Shown: positions 15,564 to 24,481, counted from the first letter of the stretch. The stretch: DNA of 39,419 nucleotides from JAHBNG01 sp039028975 (GCA_039028975.1 JBCCHB010000151.1:1-39419), one strand, 5' to 3'. Made by a program: numbers and translations. Notes: generated from the letters alone by a model not told the origin.

Positions 15564-16823
15564 ATGCGACAATTTCTCATCATTTGGTATGGGCAAGCGC
15601 TCTCATTTCTGGGTAGCGCGCTTGTTCAGTTTGCGCTGATCTGGTATTTGACCACGTCAACAGAATCGGCTTACGTTCTAGCCACCGCTAGCGTTGTTGG
15701 GCTATTGCCACAGATCTTTCTGGGGTCGATCGCCGGTACACTGGTAGATCGCTGGAACAGACGTATAGTATTGATTGTCGCCGATAGTGCAATTGCGGTG
15801 ACAACCATACTCCTGGCCCTATGCTTTCAAGTGGACTGGGTTCCTCTTTGGCTTATCTATCTGGCCATGTTTGTCCGGTCGCTTGGCACTGCGTTTCATA
15901 CTCCTGCCATTGTCGCTTCGACCCCATTGCTGGTCTCTGAAAAAGACCTGATCAGGGTTGCAGGCATGAATCAGGGGCTTAAGGGTGTATCCAATATTGT
16001 CACGCCTGCGGTGGCGGCACTTTTGCTTGAATGGTGGTCGATACAGGGTATTCTCGTTATTGACGTTGCGACGGCCATTGCAGCTATTACACCGCTTCTC
16101 TTTATCGATATTCCAAACCCGATTCGGGGAGAGCTAAGCGGCCAGAACCAATTACACTCAGAGCCGTTTGAAAACGACCGCAGTAGAGATAACCCATCTG
16201 TTCTGGATGGTCTAAAAGCCGGCATTGGTTATGTATGGGGCTGGACTGGCCTTTCGCTCGTGTTTGGTGTGGGTTTTGTTTTTAATATGTTTCTGACGCC
16301 CGCATTGATGCTTGTACCCATCATGTTTGACCAAGCGTTTGAGCGAGGTGCTTTGCTGCTCGCTTTTGCCCAAGCCAGTTGGGGAATTGGGATCATTTTA
16401 GGTGGGGCACTCTTAGGTTTGTGGAGCGGCTTCAACAACCGCATGGTCACGTTTCTAATCGGTAAGTTGATACTGGGGCTGGGTTTTCTAATCTTTGGTC
16501 TGACCTCGCCCACGAAATCTATGATGTTGATGGTGGGGTTGTGCCTTAGCGCTATGGCTAGCAGCATTTCATTAGGCATCTTTTTTGCTATGCTACAAAG
16601 TACGATTCCCAACGAAATACAGGGGCGGGTCTTCTCTCTTCATTGGAGCATGAGTAGTGCAATGATCCCGCTAGGATTGGTCATTGCAGCACCAGTCGCT
16701 GACAATATTGGCGTGCAAATGTGGTTCACCATCGGTGGCATTGTGATGATCGTTTTATCGGCCATCAGCTTTTTTGTGCCTGCCATTCTTCATCTTGAAA
16801 AAGAGAGAAAACCGTCAATCTAA
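15564..16823 (+). CDS. MFS efflux transporter (MefA/EntS-like)
   Basis: This major facilitator protein (419 residues from ATG 15564) opens with FLIIWYGQALSFLGSALVQFALIWYLT. That is the helix-one signature of the MefA/EntS-like drug and siderophore exporters (more than 20 residues are conserved; key residues are G-Q-x-x-S-x-x-G-S and Q-F-A-L-W). The A-motif loop between helices two and three reads GTLVDRWNRR. Twelve helices are expected. An in-frame TTG at 15453 would add 37 hydrophilic residues not typical of the family, so the internal ATG is chosen. It sits within the importer operon between livF and livH and could export a toxic intermediate or a natural product. Confidence 0.85.
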   Translation: MRQFLIIWYGQALSFLGSALVQFALIWYLTTSTESAYVLATASVVGLLPQIFLGSIAGTLVDRWNRRIVLIVADSAIAVTTILLALCFQVDWVPLWLIYLAMFVRSLGTAFHTPAIVASTPLLVSEKDLIRVAGMNQGLKGVSNIVTPAVAALLLEWWSIQGILVIDVATAIAAITPLLFIDIPNPIRGELSGQNQLHSEPFENDRSRDNPSVLDGLKAGIGYVWGWTGLSLVFGVGFVFNMFLTPALMLVPIMFDQAFERGALLLAFAQASWGIGIILGGALLGLWSGFNNRMVTFLIGKLILGLGFLIFGLTSPTKSMMLMVGLCLSAMASSISLGIFFAMLQSTIPNEIQGRVFSLHWSMSSAMIPLGLVIAAPVADNIGVQMWFTIGGIVMIVLSAISFFVPAILHLEKERKPSI

Positions 16824-16979
16824 TCACTTTAGAGTTTTAAGATGAGAATACAGGTACACACAGATGCAAACCAGAGAAAAATCAGCGTTTATCCATGTTA
16901 ATCAGCGTTCCAAATATCGTTCATCACAAGGCGTATGATAACTAAATCGTCAATCCAAAATCCCAAATCGTAAATCTTT
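16824..16979. other. Low-complexity spacer before livH
   Basis: This 156-bp gap splits the importer operon. It contains paired cagcg words (aatcagcgtttatcc, then taatcagcgttcc) and a tail of atcc/atcg/aaatc words (aatccaaaatcccaaatcg) ending at the livH ATG. No Shine-Dalgarno, strong promoter or terminator was recognised. Confidence 0.45.
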
Positions 16980-17849
16980 ATGACCTGGATTAACACCATC
17001 ATCCAAGGAATACTACTCGGCGGTCTCTATGCTCTTTACGGCACGGGTCTATCGTTGATCTTTGGCGTTATGCGGATCGTCAATCTGGCCCATGGCGACT
17101 TTATTATGCTGGGCGCGTTTTTGTCACTGCTTGCGACGCAGATCGTGGGCGTACCGCCATTGATCAGCTTGGCGGTGGTGGTGCCGGTCATGTTTGCTCT
17201 AGGGTACGCGGTACAGCGAGGCATTTTGAATACGACCATCGGTGCAGGGCTGATGCCACCGCTGGTCATCACCTTTGGCCTTTCGGTGATTGTGCAGAAC
17301 GGTTTACAGCTCTGGTTCTCCGCCGATTCACAAGGGCTGGACGCAGGTGCGCTGGAGACAGCGAGTATTCCCCTGGGTAGCAGCTTGGCGGTCGGGATCA
17401 TGCCCTTGGCCACCTTTGCAACAGCAGTCATCGTCTTGGTCGCATTGCAGCTGTTCTTCAACCGTACATCCCTTGGACAGGCATTCCGAGCCACCTCGGA
17501 CGATCCGGAAACGGCTGAACTGATGGGGATCAACAGCCGCCAGATTTATGCGCTGGCTATGGGCATCTCGTTTGCCATTGTTGCAGTGGCGGGTATCCTG
17601 CTTGGGATCCGTACCGGCTTTGCCCCAACGGATGGACCGGCTCGCCTCATCTTTGCCTTCGAGGCAGTCATCATTGGTGGCCTGGGCAACCTGTGGGGGA
17701 CATTGGCCGGTGGTATTTTGCTGGGCCTGAGTCAGAGTATCGGAGCTCAACTGAACCCAACGTGGTTCCAGCTGGCGGGGCATGTGCTCACGCTGCTGGT
17801 GCTGGCCATTCGCCCCACTGGACTCTTCGCCAGAACACGGGATCTTTAG
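16980..17849 (+). CDS. Liv-type ABC transporter permease (LivH-like)
   Basis: This 289-residue integral membrane protein has the LivH landmarks: an N-terminal GILLGGLYALYGTGLSLIFG helix, VMRIVNLAHGDFIMLGAF, the coupling-loop sequence RATSDDPETAELMGI at about 163-177, and a C-terminal GGLGNLWGTLAGG motif. Eight membrane helices are expected. The LAHGD motif is typical of all family members. It pairs with the next gene to form the membrane channel. The start is the ATG at 16980, directly after a low-complexity tail and without a Shine-Dalgarno. There is one base between its stop and the next ATG. Confidence 0.93.
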   Translation: MTWINTIIQGILLGGLYALYGTGLSLIFGVMRIVNLAHGDFIMLGAFLSLLATQIVGVPPLISLAVVVPVMFALGYAVQRGILNTTIGAGLMPPLVITFGLSVIVQNGLQLWFSADSQGLDAGALETASIPLGSSLAVGIMPLATFATAVIVLVALQLFFNRTSLGQAFRATSDDPETAELMGINSRQIYALAMGISFAIVAVAGILLGIRTGFAPTDGPARLIFAFEAVIIGGLGNLWGTLAGGILLGLSQSIGAQLNPTWFQLAGHVLTLLVLAIRPTGLFARTRDL

Positions 17850-17850
17850 C

Positions 17851-18840
17851 ATGAACCGAGAACGGTTTCTTTATCTCTTCCTAATTGTTGCTTTTGCGGG
17901 CTTCCTTTCTGTGACCCAATGGGGCAGCCGCGGCACTATGAATACGCTGACTGAGTTCCTTTATCTGCTGGCGATGGCCCAACTGTGGAATCTACTGGCT
18001 GGCTACGCTGGGCTGGTCTCGGTTGGCCAGCAGGCGTGGATTGGGCTAGGTGCCTATGCGCTGCTGGTCGCTGTGGATGATTTTGGAATGTCACTAGCAG
18101 TCGGGGTTGTGCTGGGTGGCCTTTTTTGTGCGGCTATAGCCTACCCCACTGCACTCCTGGTATTTCGCTTGCGGGGCGGCTATTTTGCCATCGGTACCTG
18201 GGTGGTAGCGGAGGTGATCCGCCTGCTGATCACCAGCAGTACCGAATGGCTTGGCGGTGGTGTGGGCCGCTCGCTTCGAATTACTTCCCTATTCAGTTCG
18301 GCGGGCCAGCGTATTATGGTCATCTATATCATCGCGGTAGTGATTGCGTTTGCGGTGGTTGGGCTAAGCCAATATCTGCTCCGCTCCAAAACTGGCCTGG
18401 GGCTGACTGCCATACGCGATAACGAGGCTGCCGCGGCTAGCCTGGGTATCAATACCTATCGCATTAAGCTCTTCATTTTTATTGCGTGCGCATTTGGCAC
18501 GGGCGTGGTCGGTAGCCTGATTGCCATGAATCAGCTCAATATCATGCCCCGAGCCATGTTCTCCATCAACTGGACCTCGTTTATGATCTTCATCGTGGTC
18601 ATTGGTGGAATTGGGACGATGGAAGGGCCGATCATCGGCACGGTGATCTTCTTCTTCCTACGCGAGTATATGGCTGACTTTGGGGAATGGTCCTTTATCA
18701 TTTTGGGGACCATTGCGGTGGTGATGATGCTGATTGCACCCCAAGGGGTGTGGGGGCTGATCAAGGAACGCTTTAACTGGGAACTTTTCCCGCTGAGGAG
18801 GCGCATTTCGGCGCGGTTGTTGGAGCAGGCAGGCAAATGA
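17851..18840 (+). CDS. Liv-type ABC transporter permease (LivM-like)
   Basis: This 329-residue membrane protein is the second channel subunit. Landmarks are LAGYAGLVSVGQQAWIGLGA (LivM core motif GYxGxxSxGQxxxxGxGAY), the coupling segment AIRDNEAAAASLGIN, and a C-terminal GGIGTMEGPIIG motif. The ATG at 17851 lies one base after the livH stop. An upstream start at 17782 would lie inside livH and is rejected. Together with the neighbouring livK, livG, livF and livH genes this completes one importer. Confidence 0.92.
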   Translation: MNRERFLYLFLIVAFAGFLSVTQWGSRGTMNTLTEFLYLLAMAQLWNLLAGYAGLVSVGQQAWIGLGAYALLVAVDDFGMSLAVGVVLGGLFCAAIAYPTALLVFRLRGGYFAIGTWVVAEVIRLLITSSTEWLGGGVGRSLRITSLFSSAGQRIMVIYIIAVVIAFAVVGLSQYLLRSKTGLGLTAIRDNEAAAASLGINTYRIKLFIFIACAFGTGVVGSLIAMNQLNIMPRAMFSINWTSFMIFIVVIGGIGTMEGPIIGTVIFFFLREYMADFGEWSFIILGTIAVVMMLIAPQGVWGLIKERFNWELFPLRRRISARLLEQAGK

Positions 18841-18895
18841 GCAAGTGGGCAAATACAGCTCTAAATCATATGCAAACATTTTTGTAACGCATAAA

Positions 18896-19954
18896 ATGAA
18901 TTTCACTTACGACGCCCTTCCCAATCGAGTCATCTTTGGCATAGGGAAAATCAACCAAGTCAAAGATGAGGCTATCCACCTCGGCGCAAAACGAGCGCTC
19001 ATCCTAGCCACTCCCCGCCAAACTGAGTTGGCCCAGCGCGTCGCTGACTTGCTAGGCGATCTGTTTGTAGGCCTAAACACCAAAGCGGTGCAGCACGTAC
19101 CACAGGAGATTATTGCCGAGTCGATGGTCGATGTACAAAATTTCGATGCGGATTTGCTCATCCCGCTAGGGGGCGGTTCGACCATTGGTCTGGCAAAAGG
19201 TATTGCTCTCGAAAATGGTCTGCCCATCCTCGCCATCCCCACGACTTACGCAGGCAGCGAGATGACACCCATCTGGGGCATCTCCAAAGGCGGGCGCAAG
19301 ACCACCGGGCGCAATCCCAGCGTCAAGCCGAAGACGGTCATCTATGACCCGGAATTGCTGGTTTCGCTGCCGCCAGCCCTGTCGATCACCAGCGGAATCA
19401 ACGCAATGGCCCATTCTGTCGAAGCGCTCTATGCAAAGGACGCCAACCCCATCACTTCCATGATGGCTGAAGAAGGGGTTCGGGGCCTAGCCCAAGGTCT
19501 GCCGCTGGTGGCCCAAGATCCAGCTAATCTGGATGCGCGCAGCAGTACCCTCTATGGTGCTTGGCTTTCTGCCACGGTGCTGGGACAAGTGGGTATGGCC
19601 CTCCACCACAAGCTCTGTCACACGTTAGGGGGTAGCTTTGGAATGCCCCACGCAGAGACCCACACGGTGATCCTTCCTTACGCCACCGACTTCAACAGCA
19701 CCTCCGCGCCCGAAGCGATTGCTGCCATGGCTCGTGCGCTCGGTTGTAATGAGAGCGATGTGGCTGGAGCCATTCAGGATATTGCGCGCCACAATGGTGG
19801 CCCCGTTTCCCTCAGGGAATTGGGCTTTGAGGAAGGTGATCTGGATCAAGCGACAGAGATCGCCATGCAGAGTCAGTACTCTAATCCGCGTCCGTTTACT
19901 CAAGACGATATTCGGCAACTGCTTGGACAGGCGTTTGAAGGCGCACGGCCATGA
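18896..19954 (+). CDS. Maleylacetate reductase (iron-containing alcohol dehydrogenase family)
   Basis: This 352-residue protein is of normal length for maleylacetate reductases. The N-terminal Rossmann-like domain carries the pyrophosphate-binding GGGSTIGLAK at about 97-106. The helical domain carries the family landmarks PTTYAGSEMTPIWG, GINAMAHSVEALY and MALHHKLCHTLGGSFGMPHA. The expected reaction is NAD(P)H-dependent reduction of maleylacetate to 3-oxoadipate. In chloroaromatic pathways the same enzyme also removes halogen from 2-chloromaleylacetate. The ATG at 18896 is preferred over 18845, whose extra residues are absent from the family. It directly follows the importer genes, and its substrate is the product of the hydroxyquinol-type dioxygenase at 10651, so the two likely act in sequence. 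Confidence 0.9.
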   Translation: MNFTYDALPNRVIFGIGKINQVKDEAIHLGAKRALILATPRQTELAQRVADLLGDLFVGLNTKAVQHVPQEIIAESMVDVQNFDADLLIPLGGGSTIGLAKGIALENGLPILAIPTTYAGSEMTPIWGISKGGRKTTGRNPSVKPKTVIYDPELLVSLPPALSITSGINAMAHSVEALYAKDANPITSMMAEEGVRGLAQGLPLVAQDPANLDARSSTLYGAWLSATVLGQVGMALHHKLCHTLGGSFGMPHAETHTVILPYATDFNSTSAPEAIAAMARALGCNESDVAGAIQDIARHNGGPVSLRELGFEEGDLDQATEIAMQSQYSNPRPFTQDDIRQLLGQAFEGARP

Positions 19955-19976
19955 GAATTTAGGATAGAGGATAACC

Positions 19977-21305
19977 ATGACAGAATCAACCAAATTAGGC
20001 ATGTTCCAATCCATACCAGGCGAATACGACGCTTATCTGGAGCAGCAGCACAATATCGTTACTTCTAATGGAATGGCCGCCGAGTTTGCACCGTTCTCTG
20101 AGGAGTATCTCCAAAACCCTTATCTCTTTTTCAAAGAGGCCCGAGAGAAAGAGCCGGTCTTTTACAGCCCAGAGATAGATTGCTGGGTTGTGCTGAACTA
20201 TGACGACATACAGGCCGTCTTTAAAGATCCGGAGACCTTCTCGGCAGCCAACGCCCGTCATCCAGCGGTACCGGTTTGTCCGGCCGCAGCAAAGGTCCGC
20301 GATGAGCTAGATATCGGCATTGAGCCCTGCTTGGTGGATGAGGCCCCCGAGACGCATCGGCACCATCGCCGCATCTTCGGGGATGCCTTCACCCCCAAGC
20401 GGGTCAACGAGCTAGAGCCACAGATCCGTGCCATTGTCAATCGCTTCATCGACCGCTTTATCGACGATGGTAAGGCCGATCTGGTTGTTCAAATGCTCTA
20501 CGAAGTACCGGCCCTCGCTATCTTTCTCTTCATTGGTGCTCAAGATGAAGACGCTGTCCTTGTAAAGGAGTTGGGCTCAAAACGAGCCATCGTTAACTTT
20601 GGCCGCCCGACCGAGGATGAGCAGGTTGAGATCATGGCCAACATGGGGGAGCACTGGGACTTTACCAAACGGCTCGTCGATACGGCGCTTGAAAACCCTG
20701 GCGATAACTACCTGGGTGACATGGTCCGATTCCACCGCGAAGACCCCACCCGTTTTACCGTCAACTATCTCTACAATGTCATGTTCCTGATGCAATTTGC
20801 TGGTCATGAGACCACCACCCAAGCTTCAGCCAATGGCATTAAGGCCCTGCTGGAACAGCGGGATCAATGGGAAGCACTATGCGCCGACCCAACGCTGATC
20901 CCAAATGCGGTTGAGGAGATTCTACGCATTGACACGTCCATCTTTGCATGGCGACGGATCACCACCAAAGAGACCGAAATCGGTGGCGTTGCCATTCCTG
21001 CTGGAGCCAAAATTCTGTTGATGCTCGGCTCTGGTAACCATGACGAAGATGTGTTCCCCGACGGTACCCGCTTTGATGTGCATCGACAGAATGCTAAGCG
21101 ACACTTTGCGCTGGGAAACGGAGTCCACTTTTGCATGGGCGCACCGTTAGCCCGACTGGAAATGAAGATTATACTCGAAGAACTGACCCGCCGTCTGCCT
21201 CATATGAAGTTGGTAGAGGATCAGGATTGGGAATATGTGCCAACACTAGTTTTTCGCGGCGTCCAGAAGTTACGAGTCGAGTGGAATGTAGTTCAAAATC
21301 GGTAG
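19977..21305 (+). CDS. Cytochrome P450
   Basis: This soluble bacterial P450 of 442 residues has all core motifs: the I-helix oxygen-activation motif AGHET at residues 275-279, the ExxR motif in EEILR, and the haem-binding loop FALGNGVHFCMG with the proximal Cys386. A GAGG at 19967-19970 is well placed before the ATG at 19977. The electron-transfer partner (ferredoxin and reductase) is not encoded in the window. It follows the maleylacetate reductase gene by 22 bp and is probably co-transcribed. It might demethylate or hydroxylate an aromatic or terpenoid substrate before ring cleavage; the substrate cannot be predicted from the sequence. Confidence 0.93.
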   Translation: MTESTKLGMFQSIPGEYDAYLEQQHNIVTSNGMAAEFAPFSEEYLQNPYLFFKEAREKEPVFYSPEIDCWVVLNYDDIQAVFKDPETFSAANARHPAVPVCPAAAKVRDELDIGIEPCLVDEAPETHRHHRRIFGDAFTPKRVNELEPQIRAIVNRFIDRFIDDGKADLVVQMLYEVPALAIFLFIGAQDEDAVLVKELGSKRAIVNFGRPTEDEQVEIMANMGEHWDFTKRLVDTALENPGDNYLGDMVRFHREDPTRFTVNYLYNVMFLMQFAGHETTTQASANGIKALLEQRDQWEALCADPTLIPNAVEEILRIDTSIFAWRRITTKETEIGGVAIPAGAKILLMLGSGNHDEDVFPDGTRFDVHRQNAKRHFALGNGVHFCMGAPLARLEMKIILEELTRRLPHMKLVEDQDWEYVPTLVFRGVQKLRVEWNVVQNR

Positions 21306-21329
21306 AATCGAACTGATAGGAGCAAAAGG

Positions 21330-21875
21330 GTGGAAGAATATAAGAAGGTTGTGTACGTCTGGAACGAACCAAATGCTAAATTGGTCGTCCCAACCCGACT
21401 GCAGTTTCGGCCTGTTGATGAAGATTCAATAGATATTCTCATTGACGCGGTTGGTCAGTCAATGATAGGGTCACTAGATAGAAGCGATAAAAAGATGCTA
21501 GCCGAAAACCCGCCGAATGTAGCAGCTAAGAACTTTGTTGACGAAGCAGCAGAATATTTCAATTACGATTTGTCATGGTGGCAGTTAGCATACGACCAAA
21601 ACGATGAGCTTGTTGGATTCGTACAACCTGTCGTCTTTCCTGATTGTCAGAAAGACGGCCTTGAAGAAGCGACAATATATTATATTGGTGTCTTGCCGGA
21701 ACAACGAGGACATGGATACGGCTACGATCTACTGTGTCAATGTACACGCGCACTGCAAGAGGTCGGTGTATGGAGAATCTACTGCGATACGGATGTGTAT
21801 AATGCGTCGATGATAAAAACATTTGAGCGTGCTGGGTACGTTCAGGAGGGTGAACCAAAGGTTGTTGAATTGTAA
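21330..21875 (+). CDS. GNAT-family acetyltransferase
   Basis: This 181-residue protein has the acetyl-CoA-binding motif A of the GNAT fold (YIGVLPEQRGHGYGYDLL, with the Q/RxxGxG/A core QRGHGYG) and the following strand-helix NASMIKTFERAGYVQEGE. It starts at a GTG (21330) with AGGAG about six to ten bases upstream. The N-terminal 60 residues do not show a recognised second domain. Substrate unknown. It lies on the same strand 24 bp after the P450 gene. Confidence 0.85.
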   Translation: MEEYKKVVYVWNEPNAKLVVPTRLQFRPVDEDSIDILIDAVGQSMIGSLDRSDKKMLAENPPNVAAKNFVDEAAEYFNYDLSWWQLAYDQNDELVGFVQPVVFPDCQKDGLEEATIYYIGVLPEQRGHGYGYDLLCQCTRALQEVGVWRIYCDTDVYNASMIKTFERAGYVQEGEPKVVEL

Positions 21876-21980
21876 TAAGAAAGCAATTTCATCAAACATA
21901 TTTTGCATAAGCCAGTCCAGATAAGCTCAGGCCAGAAATGTCCAAAATCGATTCATCTCGCTAAAAACCACGGAATAAAT

Positions 21981-23615
21981 ATGCTTCGACCATTAACACC
22001 TACCCAGCTCGAATGGGTCAACAAGACCCTCTCTTCCCTGTCCCTAGAAGCCTGTGTGGCCCAGCTTCTCAGCATCTCCCAGTTTAACGACGACAGAGAG
22101 TATTGGCTTCGCTTGATGGAGAAGGTGCCCTTTGGATCGGCAAGAGGTCGGTCAGAGTCCGCCGAAAAAAGCCGCTCTTTCATACAGGAGTTGCAGGAAA
22201 ATTCGCCCGTTCCGTTGCTTGTTCCAGCCAATATGGAACACGGTGCCGCAGAGCAGCCAGGCTATGGAACCGACTTCCCGTGGGCCATGGGAATGGGTGC
22301 GGCCAACGACGAAGCCTTGATGGTCATCATGGGCCAAGCCATCGCCACCGAGGCCCGCTATCTCGGCGTGAACTGGCTCTTCAATCCAGTTATTGACCTC
22401 AACTATAACTTCGATAATCCCATTACCAACATCCGTGCGTTGGGAGATAATCCCGAGCAGGTGAGTCGTCTGGCAACAGCCTGGTTGAAGGCTATGCAAC
22501 AACACGGAGTTGCGGCCACGCCAAAACACTTCCCAGGCGACGGGGTGGACGACCGCGATCAGCATTTGCTCACGTCGGTCAATACCATGCCTTTTGGTCA
22601 ATGGATGGAGACCTTTGGCCCCGTCTGGAGAGCGGTTATCGAAGCGGGGGTGATGTGCATCATGCCTGGACATATCTCCCTGCCCGATTATCAGGGCTAT
22701 CAAGATTCGCCAGAAGATGCGCCGCCAGCTACTCTCGACCGCAAACTCCTAATCGACCTGCTTCGGGGAGAATTTGGCTTCGAAGGTGTGATCGTCTCCG
22801 ACAATGCCAGCATGATCGGTTTGACCTGTCACGCTGCCCCTGAGGACTTAATCATCGAAGCTATCGCCGCTGGCAATGACATCTATCTAAATGCCGATCC
22901 TGAACATGACTATGACCGCCTATTCAACGGCGTGCGCGATGGCCGCATCTCAGAAGAGCAGATTGTTGAATCTACGCGTCGTGTGCTTGAGATGAAGGCT
23001 CGCCTCAATCTCTTTGAGGAGACGGTTGGCCCAGCACCTACAGAAGACGAGAAGATCCGCTTTCAAACGGCTGCCCAAACTATGGCTGACAAGAGCATGA
23101 CGATCCTGCGCGGTGGCGAGCAACATGCTCTGGAGATCCCGGCTGGCGGCAAGGTGCTGACCGCTACCTATGGCCACTTGATGCCACGCTTCGGTCTCAA
23201 TGATTTGGATGTGTTTGACCAGGAATTACGCGACCGCGGCTATGAGGTTGCCCACCTGCTCAACCCAGCTAGCGATGAACTGCGCCAGGCGGCCGAATCA
23301 GCCGACGTTGTCTTCATCAACTTGTTCAAGATTCCCATGATGCCGTTGGGCACCGCCCGCCAGACCGACACCTTTCGTAGTTGGGGCTGGCGCTCCCTCT
23401 ATCAGTCACATCGAAACGTAGCCTACACGTCGTTTGGGAATCCCTACGTTGCCTATGAGTTGCCACCCGTTCCACGGCTGTTGGCGGCTTATGGCAATAG
23501 CGATTGCTCTCAAAGATCAGCAGTAAAAGTCTGGCTAGGTGAACTGGATGCAACAGGGACACTGCCAGTCCGAATGCCTAGGGTTGAGATTAGGCCGTTG
23601 GAGATTGCTACATAA
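21981..23615 (+). CDS. Glycoside hydrolase family 3 protein
   Basis: This 544-residue protein has the GH3 (beta/alpha)8 barrel followed by a GH3 C-terminal domain. The barrel shows the substrate-binding KHFPGDG (Lys182, His183), a following DRDQH segment equivalent to the NagZ catalytic DSH loop, and the nucleophile Asp274 in GVIVSDNASM. These features favour the beta-N-acetylglucosaminidase branch over beta-glucosidases. The C-terminal domain runs from about 380 to the end (VADVVFINLF-like segment, then VWLGELDATGTLPVRMP). No signal peptide is seen from ATG 21981. The upstream in-frame TTG at 21903 would add a charged stretch and is not preferred. It may trim glycosides or peptidoglycan fragments. 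Confidence 0.88.
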   Translation: MLRPLTPTQLEWVNKTLSSLSLEACVAQLLSISQFNDDREYWLRLMEKVPFGSARGRSESAEKSRSFIQELQENSPVPLLVPANMEHGAAEQPGYGTDFPWAMGMGAANDEALMVIMGQAIATEARYLGVNWLFNPVIDLNYNFDNPITNIRALGDNPEQVSRLATAWLKAMQQHGVAATPKHFPGDGVDDRDQHLLTSVNTMPFGQWMETFGPVWRAVIEAGVMCIMPGHISLPDYQGYQDSPEDAPPATLDRKLLIDLLRGEFGFEGVIVSDNASMIGLTCHAAPEDLIIEAIAAGNDIYLNADPEHDYDRLFNGVRDGRISEEQIVESTRRVLEMKARLNLFEETVGPAPTEDEKIRFQTAAQTMADKSMTILRGGEQHALEIPAGGKVLTATYGHLMPRFGLNDLDVFDQELRDRGYEVAHLLNPASDELRQAAESADVVFINLFKIPMMPLGTARQTDTFRSWGWRSLYQSHRNVAYTSFGNPYVAYELPPVPRLLAAYGNSDCSQRSAVKVWLGELDATGTLPVRMPRVEIRPLEIAT

Positions 23616-23629
23616 AACATTCTGGAGAA

Positions 23630-24043
23630 TTAAACAGAAGAGTGCAATCGGTTAGTATCCAAATATTGTTGAACCGCTTGTTCAACTAGATCATTCACAT
23701 TCACTTGCTGCTGGTCAATCAACTTAAGGAGTGATTGCACTAACTTTGGTTCATGTAGCGTAAGCATCTCGCTACTCATCAGCCAGATTCGATCAAAGAT
23801 GTGTTGTTCAATGTGTATGCCTTCAAATTCCTCATCGGCATTGATCTCAGCTAGATCCGGTATTTGGACTTCACCGAGCATTGTGTCGCCACTATGACTA
23901 ATGGGCGAAGCGAATGACGTTGAACCGTCCCGAAAAACCTCGACCTTGCGGATCTCCCAGCGTTCGGGACTAATCTCACTATAAATTTCGATAGGTTCAT
24001 CACTGTGCTGATGATGCCATTTTACTTTCAAGTATTCCATCAT
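23630..24043 (-). CDS. DUF6881-like protein, putative partner of the HYD1 ADP-ribosyltransferase
   Basis: This 137-residue protein has an N-terminal half (about 1-60: EYLKVKWHHQHSDEPIEIYS and then ERWEIRKVEVFRDG) matching the pattern I know as DUF6881, a small domain with WxH, ysE and RKVE landmarks. The C-terminal half is helical and acidic (LIDQQQVNVNDLVEQAVQQYL). The first ATG directly follows the TAA of the upstream toxin-like gene with no gap (TAAATGATG), so translation is probably coupled. The pairing suggests an immunity or antitoxin protein, but that role is inference. The two genes lie on the minus strand between plus-strand catabolic genes and were probably inserted together. Confidence 0.6.
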   Translation of the reverse strand: MMEYLKVKWHHQHSDEPIEIYSEISPERWEIRKVEVFRDGSTSFASPISHSGDTMLGEVQIPDLAEINADEEFEGIHIEQHIFDRIWLMSSEMLTLHEPKLVQSLLKLIDQQQVNVNDLVEQAVQQYLDTNRLHSSV

Positions 24044-24376
24044 TTATGCTGCTCCATGGCTAATAATCCGTTTGGTCAAATCAAGTGGCTGCTCATTGGG
24101 AATCACAAAAACGTATTGTCGGCCTAGTTTGACAGCAAGGTCAGTTACATCAATTTCAATGTAGTGGGTATACTTCTTTCCACTAAATGGGTGTCCGAGA
24201 AATAGACGAGAAAGCTGAGATGGTGTTTTCGTATTTGGCTCAATATCAGAAAGATATTGTCCATCACCGTAACGTACATCATTTGGATTGCGGTCAGACG
24301 TCGATGGCTTTAGCTGCTTGGATGCCAAAATCCCTTCGTAGCCAGTTTGATTAGTGTAATGAAATAATGTGGCCAT
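24044..24376 (-). CDS. HYD1-signature ADP-ribosyltransferase domain protein (solo, putative toxin)
   Basis: This 110-residue protein is almost entirely one domain with the HYD1-type ADP-ribosyltransferase pattern (Tox-ART-HYD1 group): LFHYTNQTGYEGIL with His6-Tyr7, RYGDGQYLSDIEP at 35-47, and PSQLSRLFLGHPFSGKKYTH. It then has HYIEIDV with His71-Tyr72 and Asp76, and the terminal VIPNEQPLDLTKRI. In polymorphic toxin systems this domain forms the C-terminal tip of large secreted proteins. Here there is no delivery domain, signal peptide or repeat region, so it is a free-standing cytoplasmic protein. It would transfer ADP-ribose from NAD+ to an unknown target. The DUF6881-like partner follows immediately. 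An extended -10 box inside an inverted repeat lies upstream. Confidence 0.75.
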   Translation of the reverse strand: MATLFHYTNQTGYEGILASKQLKPSTSDRNPNDVRYGDGQYLSDIEPNTKTPSQLSRLFLGHPFSGKKYTHYIEIDVTDLAVKLGRQYVFVIPNEQPLDLTKRIISHGAA

Positions 24377-24414
24377 CGGTTGGAATCAGACCCTTGCGAA
24401 CATTTATCTTTCAC

Positions 24415-24439
24415 AGAATCATTATACCACACTGATTCT
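24415..24439 (-). promoter_or_regulatory. Extended -10 promoter inside an inverted repeat, for the toxin-like pair
   Basis: On the minus strand TGGTATAAT gives a perfect extended -10 (TATAAT at 24421-24426), about 45 bp before the ADP-ribosyltransferase start. It lies within the inverted repeat agaatca (24415-24421) and tgattct (24433-24439), spacing 11. A repressor bound there would cover the -10, an arrangement common in autoregulated toxin-immunity operons. No good -35 was seen. Confidence 0.5.
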
Positions 24440-24481
24440 AATACCATTTGCGGAATCAAAGACCGTGAATCATGAATATCA

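Noticed and set aside
10651..19954. Classical tfd chlorocatechol gene set
   Set aside because: Dienelactone hydrolase and chloromuconate cycloisomerase are absent, and the dioxygenase landmarks fit hydroxyquinol enzymes better.
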